From positions 1 to 64,000 of the forward strand of contig JAEUHX010000039.1 of assembly GCA_016792805.1 (NCBI GenBank): a stretch of 64,000 nt of DNA, in the 5' to 3' direction. The DNA is from Planctomycetota bacterium (GTDB taxonomy: Bacteria > Planctomycetota > UBA1135 > JACQFD01). The notes beneath the pieces were generated by a model. It made no database searches. It saw only the letters and a list, made by a program, of their open reading frames with translations, and had not been told where the DNA came from. Below, piece after piece: positions 1 to 9,349 of this stretch. Positions within the stretch are counted from its first letter, which is position 1. Every line of letters begins with the position of its first letter. Made by a program: the position numbers and the translations under genes.

Positions 1-162
1 GGAACCGGACTCGGTACTGCGTGCACGACCGCGCCGGTGGGAGTTCCAGCGGCGGGCCGAGGGTCGCAGCTTGGATCTCTGCGGATCGGGTGCGCCGTCG
101 TGGCGCCGGGATGCACGCCGGGCTGGGACGCCCTGCAGGCATCGCGACGGCGCATTTCCGCA
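1..162. other. Window edge without a supported gene
   Basis: This stretch lies downstream of the kinase gene. Open frames here have the arginine/alanine-rich composition of GC-driven spurious frames, and I recognise no product, RNA or repeat in it. Confidence 0.5.
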
Positions 163-3100
163 TCACCTCGGAGTGTGGCCTGGTGAAGCTGAAGCGTGCA
201 GAGCCCTGGAAGGGCGCAGACCGATGGACGTGTCCTGGAGCCCCGGAGTGTTGGCGGCGCGATACGCCGAGCGCGCGTACAAGGCAGAGAGGTTGAAGCT
301 GCCGCCGCGGGCCACGCGGCTGGCGGAGCCGGACCACGGCGACACGGGGTCCTGGCCCGGATTCTTGGCATAGAAGCCTGCGTCGTATCCGTCCAGGCAC
401 CACTCCCACACGTTGCCGTGCACGTCGTGCAGTCCGAACGGGTTCGCCCCGTACTTCCCCACCGCAGCGTGCACGACACTGCCGTCCGTGAGATCCGGCC
501 AGTCGTGGATGGCGGACCACGGCGCCCCAGCCTTGTGGGCCGTCTGGTCGGCCAGATTCACGTTGCCGCGCAGGCTCTCGCGCTCTGCGCCCGTCGACCA
601 GGGCGTCGACGTCCAGCCGCGCGCGCCGTGCTCCCACTGCGCCTCGCTCGGTAGCGCGAGCCCCAAACGCTCCATGAGCTGGCGGCACGTCGTCCAGCTC
701 ACTTGCTCCACCGGGTGCAACACCGTGGGCGTCCAGCCGTAAGGGGGCTGGTAGTTGCTCGGATTCGTGCCCGTGATTCGCCGCCACTGGCCCTGCGTCA
801 GCTCGTACTTCGACAGGAAGTACGGGCTGAGTTCCACCTCGTGGACAGGGCCTTCGTCCCGCGTGGCCTGCGGATCGTGGTTCTGCGCCCCGGGCTTGTT
901 CTGTGCGCCCATCCAGAACGTCCCGCCTGGGATCAAGACGAACACGAGACCCGTCGCTTCCGTCAGCACGAGCTTGCCGTCGGCGCCGCGCACCGCCGGG
1001 TCGCCCGTCTGCAGGTGCGCGAACTCCCAGAGTTGCGAGTGCGGGTCCACCCCGATCGGGAGCAGCCCCATCTGCGCCTCGATCGAGCGCCCGCCATACA
1101 TCGGCGAAGCCTTGATCGCCGCGATCGCCTCGTCCCAGCGACGCTTCGCATCCGCCCCTTCGACGCTGAGTTCGGCGATCGACTTCGCGAACGCGTGGCG
1201 CTTCGCAACCCCCCAGCCGAAGGGCTCCGCCAGCACGTCGTTGAGCAGTCCCCGCTCCGGGTCGCGCAGTTGCTCCAGGTCGCCGACCAGCTTCTCGAGC
1301 TGTCGGTTCCACCACGCCTGCTCCTCTTCCTCGAACTCGAATCTGCGGCGCTCGCTGACCGTCATGGTGAGCGCGGTCACGTCCTCCGAGAGCTTGTCGT
1401 GGGCCGCGCGGCGCTTCGCGAGCTGGCCTTCACGCCAGGAGGCGACAGCCTGCTCCAGGTCCGCGGCGGACGACTTCAGCGCAGCGCCACCCGGCTCCGA
1501 CAGCGCCGTGCGTCCCTCGGCCAGTGCCTCGTCGAACCGACCGGCCCGCAGCAGGGCCCAAGCCACCGTGTCGCGGATCCCAGAACGCTGGTGCTCGGCT
1601 GCCGCCGCGAGCGCGCGGCGCGCGAGCAGCACGGCGCGCACTTCCTGCCCGTAGACCGGCGTGGCCCGATCCACGAGCGGCAAGGCCAGTGCATTCAGCG
1701 CCTCCGCGTCCGCCGGCAGCGGCTCCAGCGCCAGCGCTGCCTCGACCTCGGCCTCGCTCGGCCAGGGCTCCAGGCCGAGCATGCGCGACTGCCAAAGCAA
1801 CTCTGCCAGCTTGGACTGCAGCTCCGGGTACTTGGGGTGCGACTCGCGCTCGGCGCGGGTCTCGTCCGCGGTGAGCGGCCGCGCCTCGCGCCGCAGATCC
1901 GCCAGCTTCGCCTGATGCTCCGTGAGGCTCGGACGGCGCTTCCGACCGAGTGCTTCCGGCCGCCCCTCGAGAAGCTCGCGCGCGCGGGCCAGCCAAGACT
2001 CGTAGCGCTCGATCATCTCTGGATGCGCCGGCCACAGCATGTCCGCCTCCGCGACGAGGTCGTCCAGGTCCTTCTGCGCCGACAGCGCCAGCACGTCGTT
2101 CGCCTTCTGCGTCGCCTCGTCGCGTGCCTTGCGCGCGGCCTCGGCGTTCCCCTGGGCCGTCTGCGCGTTCTGCTGGGCCTCGCGCTCCCCGCTCTCCGCA
2201 CGCGTCGCCTGCAGCCGCGCCTCGGATTCCCCACGCTCCGCGCGCAGCGCTTGTTCCCTGGCGTCGGCAGCTTGCGAGTTCGCGTAGAGGCCAAGGCCCG
2301 AGACGACGACCAGCGCCGCCGCCATGGAGCCCGACAGCGCCTTGTTGCGTTGCACCCACTTCTTCGTCTCGGCCCAGGTTCCGCTCTCGTACGCCTTGAC
2401 CACGCGCCGCTCCAGGTACGCGCGCAGGTCCTCGGCCAGTGCGTTCATGTCGCGATAACGAGCGCGTGCCTCGCGGGCCATCGCCTTGTCGCAGATCGCC
2501 ACGAGCTCGGCCGGTGCACGCGGCGCGAGCTCGACGAGTGGACGCGGTGGCCCGTCGATCACGCGCAGGAGCACCGCGTGCGCCGACACGCGCACGCCCG
2601 GCGGCACGAAGGGCATCTGGCCCGAGATCAGCTGGTAGAGCATCGCGCCCAAGGCGTACACGTCGGACTGCGGGCCCAGCGCCTCGACCTCGCCGCGGGC
2701 CTGCTCGGGCGGCATGTACGCGGGCGTGCCGACGATCTGGCCGTCCATCGTCACCAGCGGCGAATCGGGCTGTTCGTCACGCTCGGCGCGGCGCTCGGTG
2801 TCCACGACGCTTTGCGAGGAGGTCGGGATCGGCTTGAGGCGGATGTCGTGCCGGTCCTGCGCGCCGAGCACGCGCGCGAGGCCCCAGTCCATCACGTAGA
2901 CCTCTCCATAGCGCCCGACCATGATGTTGGCGGGCTTGAGGTCGCGGTGGATCACGCCCTTGTCGTGCGCGTAGGCCAGCGCCTCGCAGACCTTGAGCAG
3001 CACGCCCAGGGCACGCGTCGGGTTCCAGCCTTCGTGGCCGGACTGCACATGGCCGTAGATCGCTCGCAGATCCTCGCCCTTGACGAGCCGCATCGTGAAG

Positions 3101-3702
3101 TAGACGCGGCCGTCGGCCCCCAGGCCGAGCTCGTGAACGGGCACGATGCCGGGGTGGTCGAGCTGGCCGGTGACCTGGGCCTCTTCGAGGAAGCGGCCCA
3201 GCGTGCGCGCGTCGGCAGAGGGCGTATCACCTCCGCGACCCTCGTGCTTCCCGAGGACGACCTTCATCGCCGACGTGCGGCGCAGGTCCTCGTCCCAGAT
3301 CTTGAGCACGGCACCCATCCCGCCGCGACCGACCTCGCCCAGGATGCGGTAGCGCGAGTTCGCTGGCGCGTGGGCACGCAGGCGCTGGAGCAGCTCGCTC
3401 GAAGGGCCCGAGCCGCTCTCGGCCTTCGGTGCCGGTCCCTGGATCGACACCGCCGGGTCGACGTCGCCGCCGAAGCTCCGCTTGAGCTCATCGAGCGAGC
3501 GCGGGCCTCCGAGGCCGTGCTGCCGCGCGATCGACTCGAAGCGGTCCCAGGTGACCTTGAGCGCACGCAGGGCCTCGGCGTCCGCCGGATGCAGCGCACA
3601 GAAGGCCTCGAAGCTCGGCGCCTCGGGCCCGCGCGAGACCGCAAGCCAGTCGGCGAAAAGCCCCTCGATCCGCGACTGCGAGCGAGCGTCCGACGGGGTC
3701 AT
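163..3702 (-). CDS. Membrane Ser/Thr protein kinase fused to a formylglycine-generating-enzyme-like domain
   Basis: This 1179-residue protein should phosphorylate Ser/Thr residues through a cytoplasmic N-terminal kinase. The glycine loop GRGGMG lies near residue 125, the ATP-binding Lys is about residue 147, the catalytic loop HRDLKPAN is near 252, and DWG (in place of DFG) is near 272. PPE replaces APE near 331. One membrane segment follows at about 456-475, then an Ala/Glu/Arg-rich, probably coiled-coil stretch. The C-terminal 250 residues form an FGE-sulfatase/SUMF1-type domain (IPGGTFWMG, GNVWEWC, RVARGGSF). By topology that domain should be outside the cytoplasm. Such fusions are common in Planctomycetota, where the FGE-like part is usually thought to act as a sensor or lectin-like module. 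The target is unknown. The ATG at 3702 fits the start of the conserved N-terminal region. Confidence 0.93.
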   Translation of the reverse strand: MTPSDARSQSRIEGLFADWLAVSRGPEAPSFEAFCALHPADAEALRALKVTWDRFESIARQHGLGGPRSLDELKRSFGGDVDPAVSIQGPAPKAESGSGPSSELLQRLRAHAPANSRYRILGEVGRGGMGAVLKIWDEDLRRTSAMKVVLGKHEGRGGDTPSADARTLGRFLEEAQVTGQLDHPGIVPVHELGLGADGRVYFTMRLVKGEDLRAIYGHVQSGHEGWNPTRALGVLLKVCEALAYAHDKGVIHRDLKPANIMVGRYGEVYVMDWGLARVLGAQDRHDIRLKPIPTSSQSVVDTERRAERDEQPDSPLVTMDGQIVGTPAYMPPEQARGEVEALGPQSDVYALGAMLYQLISGQMPFVPPGVRVSAHAVLLRVIDGPPRPLVELAPRAPAELVAICDKAMAREARARYRDMNALAEDLRAYLERRVVKAYESGTWAETKKWVQRNKALSGSMAAALVVVSGLGLYANSQAADAREQALRAERGESEARLQATRAESGEREAQQNAQTAQGNAEAARKARDEATQKANDVLALSAQKDLDDLVAEADMLWPAHPEMIERYESWLARARELLEGRPEALGRKRRPSLTEHQAKLADLRREARPLTADETRAERESHPKYPELQSKLAELLWQSRMLGLEPWPSEAEVEAALALEPLPADAEALNALALPLVDRATPVYGQEVRAVLLARRALAAAAEHQRSGIRDTVAWALLRAGRFDEALAEGRTALSEPGGAALKSSAADLEQAVASWREGQLAKRRAAHDKLSEDVTALTMTVSERRRFEFEEEEQAWWNRQLEKLVGDLEQLRDPERGLLNDVLAEPFGWGVAKRHAFAKSIAELSVEGADAKRRWDEAIAAIKASPMYGGRSIEAQMGLLPIGVDPHSQLWEFAHLQTGDPAVRGADGKLVLTEATGLVFVLIPGGTFWMGAQNKPGAQNHDPQATRDEGPVHEVELSPYFLSKYELTQGQWRRITGTNPSNYQPPYGWTPTVLHPVEQVSWTTCRQLMERLGLALPSEAQWEHGARGWTSTPWSTGAERESLRGNVNLADQTAHKAGAPWSAIHDWPDLTDGSVVHAAVGKYGANPFGLHDVHGNVWEWCLDGYDAGFYAKNPGQDPVSPWSGSASRVARGGSFNLSALYARSAYRAANTPGLQDTSIGLRPSRALHASASPGHTPR

Positions 3703-3726
3703 GGAAAGGACGTCGCGAATCGTACC

Positions 3727-4044
3727 GAGTCAGGCTCCACTCCGCCGTTCTCGCCCCTCGACCCGGCGCGCACCCAGCCCGCTCGCGCAGGCCGTCCTGA
3801 ACCGTGGCCTCAACCGTCGCACGATCTGGCACTGCGACCCATGCACCCGCGTCTCCCGATTCTGGTTCGCCCCCGTGGTGCCGTCCGGGTCCAAGGCCTG
3901 GCCTTCACCGCCCGCGCCGCGGGCCCGCGCGGCAGCCTCGCCGGGGCGGGACGACGCCGCCAGCCGCTCGCTCGACGCGACCGGCTCGTCGAAGCCGAGT
4001 GCCGCGCGCTCCGAGCGCGAAAACGGCGGAGTGGAGTCTGACTC
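3727..4044. repeat. 318-bp segment bounded by 28-bp inverted repeats
   Basis: The arms at 3727-3754 and 4017-4044 are inverted copies that match at 26 of 28 positions; each contains the core TCCACTCCGCCGTT. The segment fills almost all of the gap between the kinase start and the stop codon of the HU-like gene. It has no convincing coding capacity. The structure resembles a MITE or a pair of REP-like palindromes. No transposase gene is present, and I did not see other copies in this window. Confidence 0.6.
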
Positions 4045-4046
4045 CG

Positions 4047-4472
4047 TCAGAACGGCGAGTTCGAGGGCGGCGGGCGCTTGGGCGGGGGGGGCGCCGGCGG
4101 CGGGGCGGCGGGCTTGGACGCAGGCTTGGAGGGCTCGGGCGCCTTGGCCTTGGGCTGCGAGCGGGGCTTGGGCTCCTCCTCGCAGACCTTCTCGCGCATC
4201 GTGCGGCCGACCTTGAACTTGACGACGCGCTTGCTCGGGACGGTGACCTTCTCGAGCGTGCGCGGGTTCTGGGCCACGCGCTCGGCGCGCACGCGCACCT
4301 CGAACACGCCGAACTCGCGGAACTCCAGCCGGTTGCCCTGGGCGAGCTCGTCGATGATCTCGTCGAGGAACTTCTGCAGGACGTCCTTGACGACCACCTT
4401 CGTGAGGTCGGTCTGTTCCGCGATGCGGTTGACGAGTTCCTTCTTGGTGATCGTCTCGGGGGCGGGCGTCAT
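4047..4472 (-). CDS. HU/IHF-family DNA-binding protein with Pro/Ala/Lys tail
   Basis: The first 95 or so residues of this 141-residue protein match the HU/IHF fold. They start ITKKELVNRIAEQTDL and carry the FREFGVFEVR core and a KVGRTMREKV end. HU proteins are usually about 90 residues, so the C-terminal 45 residues are an extension. The tail is rich in Pro, Ala and Lys and is probably disordered, as in the basic-tailed HU proteins of other bacteria. The protein should bend and compact DNA. It is encoded 72 bases downstream of dtd in the same direction and may be co-transcribed with it. The ATG start agrees with the family N-terminus. Confidence 0.9.
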   Translation of the reverse strand: MTPAPETITKKELVNRIAEQTDLTKVVVKDVLQKFLDEIIDELAQGNRLEFREFGVFEVRVRAERVAQNPRTLEKVTVPSKRVVKFKVGRTMREKVCEEEPKPRSQPKAKAPEPSKPASKPAAPPPAPPPPKRPPPSNSPF

Positions 4473-4544
4473 GAGGGGAGGCGCCGGCTCGGGGCGGGAG
4501 GCCGCGGCGGGGGGGCGGGATTGTGGGTCCGCGCCAACCGCCCG

Positions 4545-5030
4545 TCAAGCAACCACTTGGGACGTCGGAGCGCCCCCGGGAGCGGCCTGGGGCGGGTCCT
4601 CGAGGACGAACGTCGCGGGGCCCTCGTTGACGAGCTCGACGCGCATCGCGGCCCCGAACACGCCGGCCTCCGTCTGGATCCCAAGCCGCTGGAGCGACGC
4701 GCGGAAGCACTCGACCAGCGCGCGCCCCTCGGCCGGCGGCGCGGCCGCGTCGAACGACGGCCGGCGGCCCTTGCGCCCGTCGGCCGCGAGCGTGAACTGG
4801 CTCACGACCAGGATCGGGAGCCCCCGGTCGAGCGCGGACAGGTTCATGCGCCCCTCGGCGTCGGGGAACACGCGGTAGCCCGCCACGCGTTCCGCGAGCC
4901 GACGGGCCTCGCGCGGCGTGTCGCCGCGCAGCGCGCACACCAGCACGAGGAGCCCGGCACCGACCTCCCCCACGATCTGGCCCTCGACGACCACGCGCGC
5001 CTCGGACACGCGCTGGATCACGCACCTCAA
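4545..5030 (-). CDS. dtd: D-aminoacyl-tRNA deacylase
   Basis: This enzyme hydrolyses D-aminoacyl-tRNAs in the cytoplasm and so recycles mischarged tRNA. The 161-residue product starts with RCVIQRVSEARV, typical of the Dtd N-terminus. It carries SQFTLAADGRKGRRPSF and a C-terminal NEGPAT segment that matches the NxGPxT substrate-binding motif. I chose the TTG at 5030 because the family starts exactly there and because TTGA overlaps the stop of the upstream lipoprotein gene, which suggests translational coupling. About 15 residues past the usual end are Pro/Gly-rich. Confidence 0.93.
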   Translation of the reverse strand: MRCVIQRVSEARVVVEGQIVGEVGAGLLVLVCALRGDTPREARRLAERVAGYRVFPDAEGRMNLSALDRGLPILVVSQFTLAADGRKGRRPSFDAAAPPAEGRALVECFRASLQRLGIQTEAGVFGAAMRVELVNEGPATFVLEDPPQAAPGGAPTSQVVA

Positions 5031-6082
5031 CGCGCGGCTCCCGCACGCTCGGCGGCGGCGGCCTGGCGGTCGATGCGCTCCAGCCGCACGCGCGCGCGCA
5101 GCGTCTCGAAGGCGCCGGCCAGGTCGTCGCTGCCCGCCGCGAGCTCGCGCACGACGACCCAGGCCGCGCGCGCGCGGAACGGGTCGCGCCCGCCCTCGTC
5201 GAACAGCAGCGCCTCCTGCACCGCCGGCAGGATCTCGCGCGGAGCCTGCGCACGCGCAGCGTCCACGTAGCGCCGGGCCCCGGCGACGTCGCCGCGCTCG
5301 CGCGCCACGCAGGCGCGCAGCGCGGCGAGGCGCCAGGCCTCGACCTGCTCGGGGTCGAGCAGGTCGAGCTCGTGCTCGGCGCGCCCGATGTCGTCGGTGG
5401 CGAGCGCCAGGAGCGCGGCGTCGAGGCGCGCCTCGGCGACCTCGCCCGGCAGCACGCGCGGGTCGCTCGCGGCGCGCTCCAGCCAGCCCGAGAGCCGCAT
5501 GCGGGCGGCCTCGGTGGCGCCGTCGCGCACCAGGATGCGCACCTCGAGCCGGCGCGCGGGGAGGTGTCCCGGATCGGAGGCCAACGCGCGCTCCAGCGCC
5601 AGGCGCGCCTCGTCGATGCGGCCGTCGCGCAGCGCCAGGAACGCACGCGCATGGTGGACCCACACGCAGTCGGGATCGCGCGCCTCGGCCCGCGCGAGCC
5701 AGGCCTCGGCCGCGGCGGAATCCGTCTGCGCGCGCGCCGCGAGCAGCTCGGAGACGACGCCGGGCGCCAGCACGGCGCGCTCCTCGCTGCGACGGCGCAA
5801 GGTCTGTGGATCCGAGAGCCAGGCCTCGGACTCCTGCCACCACACGCCGAAGGGCATCACGTCCGGCGCACGGACCAGGAGCCGCTCGAACCCGGCGCGC
5901 GCCGGGGCGTGATCGCCGCGCACGAAGCGCTCGCGCGCCGCGCGGAAGTCGGCCATCAGCGCGTCCGGCACGCGGTCGTACGGGCTGCGGCCCTCGGGGA
6001 CCTCCACGACGCGGGTCATCGAGCAGCCCGCGACGAGGAGCGCCGCCGAGAGGAGACCGCCGCTCGCCCGCCGCGCGCTCAC
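5027..6082 (-). CDS. Lipoprotein with TPR-like helical repeats
   Basis: The product is about 351 residues. Its N-terminus (SARRASGGLLSAALLVAGC) is a basic region, a hydrophobic stretch and a lipobox LVAGC, so it should be lipid-anchored after export. The remainder is Ala/Leu/Arg-rich helical repeats with TPR-like spacing, for example ALRDGRIDEARLALERAL. The GTG at 6082 is favoured because it precedes the signal peptide and overlaps the stop of the upstream gene (GTGA). TPR lipoproteins usually scaffold envelope complexes. The partner is unknown, and the neighbours (dtd, a second lipoprotein) give no clear pathway. Confidence 0.75.
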   Translation of the reverse strand: MSARRASGGLLSAALLVAGCSMTRVVEVPEGRSPYDRVPDALMADFRAARERFVRGDHAPARAGFERLLVRAPDVMPFGVWWQESEAWLSDPQTLRRRSEERAVLAPGVVSELLAARAQTDSAAAEAWLARAEARDPDCVWVHHARAFLALRDGRIDEARLALERALASDPGHLPARRLEVRILVRDGATEAARMRLSGWLERAASDPRVLPGEVAEARLDAALLALATDDIGRAEHELDLLDPEQVEAWRLAALRACVARERGDVAGARRYVDAARAQAPREILPAVQEALLFDEGGRDPFRARAAWVVVRELAAGSDDLAGAFETLRARVRLERIDRQAAAAERAGAAR

Positions 6083-6627
6083 CGCTCGATCCGGCCCTCG
6101 ATGCGCACGCTCTGCGCGCGCACGGGATCGGCCTTGGGGCCATCCTTCCAGTAGACGTCGCCACCCGCGATCACGAGCACGTCGACCGGGCCGGGACGCT
6201 CCAGGATCACGATGCGCCGCAGCGCCGAGAGCGCCAGCTGGTCGATCTGCGCCCGCACCTCGGCCCCGGCGGCGCGCACGGTGATCGTCTGCTGGAATCC
6301 GGCCGGGAGCGTCTTGACCTCGACGTCGTGGAGACCGGTCTCGGGCCGCGTCACGACGTGCTCGAGCAGCGGCGCGGGCCCCTCGATCCGGATCTCGTCC
6401 GCCACGAGCACGCCCGCCTCCAGGAAGCGCTTCGTCCAGGGCTTGGGCTGCCGTTCGACGACGCCCGCTGGCGGCGGCGCGTTCGGATCCGGCGGCGGTG
6501 CGAAGGCCGAGCTCGACTTGGACTGCGCGCCGGGCGCACCGCAGGCGGCGCACAGCGCCAGCGCGCCCGCGAGCCCCAGGGATCCCACCGCCCGCCACTC
6601 AGGATCCCTGCGCATCGATTCGGTCAT
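6079..6627 (-). CDS. Small lipoprotein of unknown function
   Basis: The product is 182 residues. A signal peptide ends in a lipobox-like ALCAAC, followed by a Ser/Pro-rich linker (FAPPPDPNAPPPAG). The C-terminal 120 residues alternate hydrophobic and polar residues and look beta-rich (VADEIRIEGPAPLLEHVV, VDVLVIAGGDVYWKDG). I do not recognise the family. A GAGGAG-type ribosome-binding site lies just upstream of the ATG at 6627. The gene overlaps the next lipoprotein gene by four bases, so the two probably act or are made together. Confidence 0.65.
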   Translation of the reverse strand: MTESMRRDPEWRAVGSLGLAGALALCAACGAPGAQSKSSSAFAPPPDPNAPPPAGVVERQPKPWTKRFLEAGVLVADEIRIEGPAPLLEHVVTRPETGLHDVEVKTLPAGFQQTITVRAAGAEVRAQIDQLALSALRRIVILERPGPVDVLVIAGGDVYWKDGPKADPVRAQSVRIEGRIER

Positions 6628-6725
6628 GGTCCGCTCCTCGGGCCCGACGCGGCCGCGTCCGGGCGCGGGAGGTTGTGCCACCCCGAGCGCCCCGGCGCCA
6701 CACCCGCGCGGCGCGCGCGGGCGGC

Positions 6726-7709
6726 TCAGCGCAACCCGCACGCCCGCCGCGCGCGCTCCAGCACGGCCTGCGCGCGCTCGCGCGCGCGCCGGGCGCCGTC
6801 GGCCAGGACCGCCTCGACCTCGGCCGGGTTCGAGAGCAGCTCCTCGCGCCGCCGACGGGCCGGCTCGAAGCGGGCCTCGATGGCCTCGGCGATGCGGACC
6901 TTGAGGTGGCCGTAGCCGGGCGCGCCGGGACCGCCGCGGCGGACGCGGGCGCGCCAGTCCTCGAGCTCGGCGGGCTCCAGGAACAGCTCCAGGAAGCGGA
7001 AGAGCAGGAGCTTCGCGGGATCCTTGGGCTCCTCGGGCGGCGCGCTGTCCGTCACGATGCGGTTGACGGCCGCGCGCAGCTTCTTGCCCGACTCGAAGAT
7101 CCACAGGTCGTTCCCGTAGCTCTTGCTCATCTTCTCGCCGTCGAGGCCGGGCACCTTGGCGAGGTGCTCCTCCTCGGGCACCAGCGCCTCGGGGCGGCGG
7201 AACACGGGCCCGTAGACGGCGTTGAACGAGGCCGCCATGTCCTGGGCCATCTCGACGTGCTGGATCTGGTCCTTCCCGACCGGCACGAGGTCCGAGTCGT
7301 AGGCCACGATGTCGGCCGCCATGAGCACCGGGTACGTGAACAGGCCCACGCTGGGCACGATCCCCTTGGCGACCTTGTCCTTGTAGCTGTGCGCCCGTTC
7401 CAAGAGGCCCATGCCCGTCGAGCAGCCGAGCAGCCAGGCGATCTCGAGGACCTCGGGGACGTCGCTCTGGCGGAACAGCGCCGCCCGCTGCACGTCGAGC
7501 CCCAGCGCCAGGTAGGTCAGCGCGACGTCGCGCGTCGCGTCGCGCAGCGCCGCCGCGTCCCGGCTCGTGGTGAGCGCGTGGTAATCGGCGATGAAGAACA
7601 GGCACGTGTCGGTGCCGGCGCTGAGCGCCACGTGCCGGCGGATGGCGCCGAAGTAGTTGCCCAGGTGCGGGCGGCCGCTGGGCTGGATGCCGGAGAGGAC
7701 CGTCTTCAT
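6726..7709 (-). CDS. trpS: Tryptophan-tRNA ligase
   Basis: This class I aminoacyl-tRNA synthetase charges tRNA-Trp with tryptophan. The HIGH-type motif appears as SGRPHLGN (residues 11-18) and KMSKS is intact at 193-197. The length of 327 residues is normal. The ATG at 7709 gives MKTVLSGIQPSG, the standard family start, so the longer frame upstream is not used. It heads the minus-strand run that continues through the two lipoproteins and dtd, and is divergent from the lipid-transport operon. Confidence 0.97.
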   Translation of the reverse strand: MKTVLSGIQPSGRPHLGNYFGAIRRHVALSAGTDTCLFFIADYHALTTSRDAAALRDATRDVALTYLALGLDVQRAALFRQSDVPEVLEIAWLLGCSTGMGLLERAHSYKDKVAKGIVPSVGLFTYPVLMAADIVAYDSDLVPVGKDQIQHVEMAQDMAASFNAVYGPVFRRPEALVPEEEHLAKVPGLDGEKMSKSYGNDLWIFESGKKLRAAVNRIVTDSAPPEEPKDPAKLLLFRFLELFLEPAELEDWRARVRRGGPGAPGYGHLKVRIAEAIEARFEPARRRREELLSNPAEVEAVLADGARRARERAQAVLERARRACGLR

Positions 7710-7804
7710 GGCGCGCGTCGGGGCGCGCAAGCTACGAGGCCGGGAGGTCGAAAGCGAGCGCGCCGCGCTTGCCCTGCGGGGTCGGCTTCGCGGATGCTCC
7801 GCGC

Positions 7805-9349
7805 GTGCTCGAGGGGCGAACGACGGCGGGCGGGGCGGCGCGATCCGCTCGGAGCGCGGCCGTGGCGCTGGCCCTGTGCGCCGGCTGCGCGACCGACGGC
7901 ACCGAGCGCAATCTGGCGCCGCTGTGGTCCGAGCACGCCATGGCCGGCGGGGGCGTCGAGGTCGAATCGCTGGGCGGCGCGATCCGCACCCGGCGCCCGG
8001 TGCGCGGCGCGGCCTTCCAGGAGGTCGCGCTGCGGCCGCTCACGATCCGGACCCGCACCGACGAGGCGCTGCTCGACCGCTTCCTGACCCCCTTCGGCTA
8101 CGCCAGCTACCGCGAGGAGGAGAGCGTCTGGCAGCTCCTGCCCGTGGCGCGCTACGACTCGCGCCGCGCGGAGGACGGCACGGAGGAGTGGACGATCTTC
8201 ACGCTGCCGGGGATCTACTGGTCGAAGCGCGCCGACGGGCGCACGCTGCGCGCGGTCTTCCCCTTCGCGGGGGTCATGGAGACCTTCCTCTCCTACGACC
8301 GCATCGAGTGGATCCTGTTCCCGCTGTGGGCGCGCACCGAGCGCAGCGGGCGCGTGACCCAGCACGTGATCTGGCCGATCTTCTCCTGGTCGTACGGCGC
8401 CGGCGGGCCGAGCTGGCGCGTGTGGCCGCTGGTGGGGAATTCGGTCTACGAGGGCCGTTACGAGCGCTGGTTCCTGCTGTGGCCCTTCTTCCTGTGGCAG
8501 CGCAACAACCTGGCCCTGCCGCCCGAGGCGCACGAGACGAAGTGGATGGTCTTCCCGTTCTACGGACACACCTCGACGCCCGGGGGGTACAGCGCGCACA
8601 CCGTGCTGTGGCCGTTCTTCGGCTGGGCCTCGAACGAGCGCACCGGCTACAGCGCGGTCGACGCGCCCTGGCCGATCGTGCGCGTCATGCGCGACCCGCG
8701 GGCCGACCAGGAGCGCACGCGCTTCTGGCCGTTCTGGGCCAACTACCGCGGCGACGGGCTGGACTCGACCTGGTGGGGCTGGCCGTTCCTCAACGAGCGC
8801 CGCGAGGTCTACCCCGACGCGGAGCGCTCGGGCGTGAACATCGTGCCCTTCGTCCAGAACTGGGAGCGCCGTGACGACCTCGGCAACGTCGAGACCTACG
8901 GCAAGATCTGGCCGCTGTTCCAGGTCGAGCGCCGCAACCAGGACCAGATGCGCACGGCCTTCCCGGCGCTGAATCCCCTGTGGCGCACGCCGGACATCGA
9001 CGCCATGTACGCCTGGATCTGGGAGCTCTACACGAAGGAGCGCCGCGCCGGCCTGGTGCGCGAGCGCTCCTGGCTCGGGCTCTACCGCCGTGAGCGGGAC
9101 GAGCTCGAGGACCGCCGCTCGCTCTCCCTGCTGTGGAGCACGCGCGCCGGGACGCGGCCCGGGGAGGACTGGCGCGAGACGTCGGTGCTCCTCGGCCTGC
9201 TGCGCTGGCGCGTGGATCCCGCGGGGTTCCGGCTGCTGCTCCCGGCGCTGCCCGGACCCGGCTGGCCCATGGAGCGCGGGGAGGCGGATCCCGCGCGCGC
9301 GGTGGAACCGGGCTCGGACGCCGTTACGGTACGGGCTCGCGCGCCATGA
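7805..9349 (+). CDS. Exported lipoprotein-like protein with repeated W-P-F motifs
   Basis: The product is about 514 residues from the GTG at 7805; a TTG at 7769 is a possible alternative. The N-terminus is basic, then hydrophobic, and ends at a lipobox-like LCAGC. The mature protein is very rich in Trp, Phe, Tyr and Arg. It repeats a [W/F]-P-[F/L/I]-[F/V/W] motif at least ten times, 20-40 residues apart: ILFPLW, VIWPIF, LLWPFF, MVFPFY, VLWPFF, RFWPFW, WGWPFL, KIWPLF. This pattern suggests antiparallel beta hairpins, possibly a barrel or propeller at the outer membrane. I do not recognise a named family. The stop overlaps the mlaE start (ATGA), so the protein is probably made together with the MlaEFD transporter and may be its outer-membrane partner; that role is inferred. 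Confidence 0.8.
   Translation: MLEGRTTAGGAARSARSAAVALALCAGCATDGTERNLAPLWSEHAMAGGGVEVESLGGAIRTRRPVRGAAFQEVALRPLTIRTRTDEALLDRFLTPFGYASYREEESVWQLLPVARYDSRRAEDGTEEWTIFTLPGIYWSKRADGRTLRAVFPFAGVMETFLSYDRIEWILFPLWARTERSGRVTQHVIWPIFSWSYGAGGPSWRVWPLVGNSVYEGRYERWFLLWPFFLWQRNNLALPPEAHETKWMVFPFYGHTSTPGGYSAHTVLWPFFGWASNERTGYSAVDAPWPIVRVMRDPRADQERTRFWPFWANYRGDGLDSTWWGWPFLNERREVYPDAERSGVNIVPFVQNWERRDDLGNVETYGKIWPLFQVERRNQDQMRTAFPALNPLWRTPDIDAMYAWIWELYTKERRAGLVRERSWLGLYRRERDELEDRRSLSLLWSTRAGTRPGEDWRETSVLLGLLRWRVDPAGFRLLLPALPGPGWPMERGEADPARAVEPGSDAVTVRARAP

Noticed and set aside
703..4041. 1112-codon open frame on the plus strand across the kinase gene
   Set aside because: It is antisense to the kinase-FGE gene, whose motifs are clear. 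Its translation is Arg/Leu/Val-rich with no domain, as expected from GC-rich codon bias.
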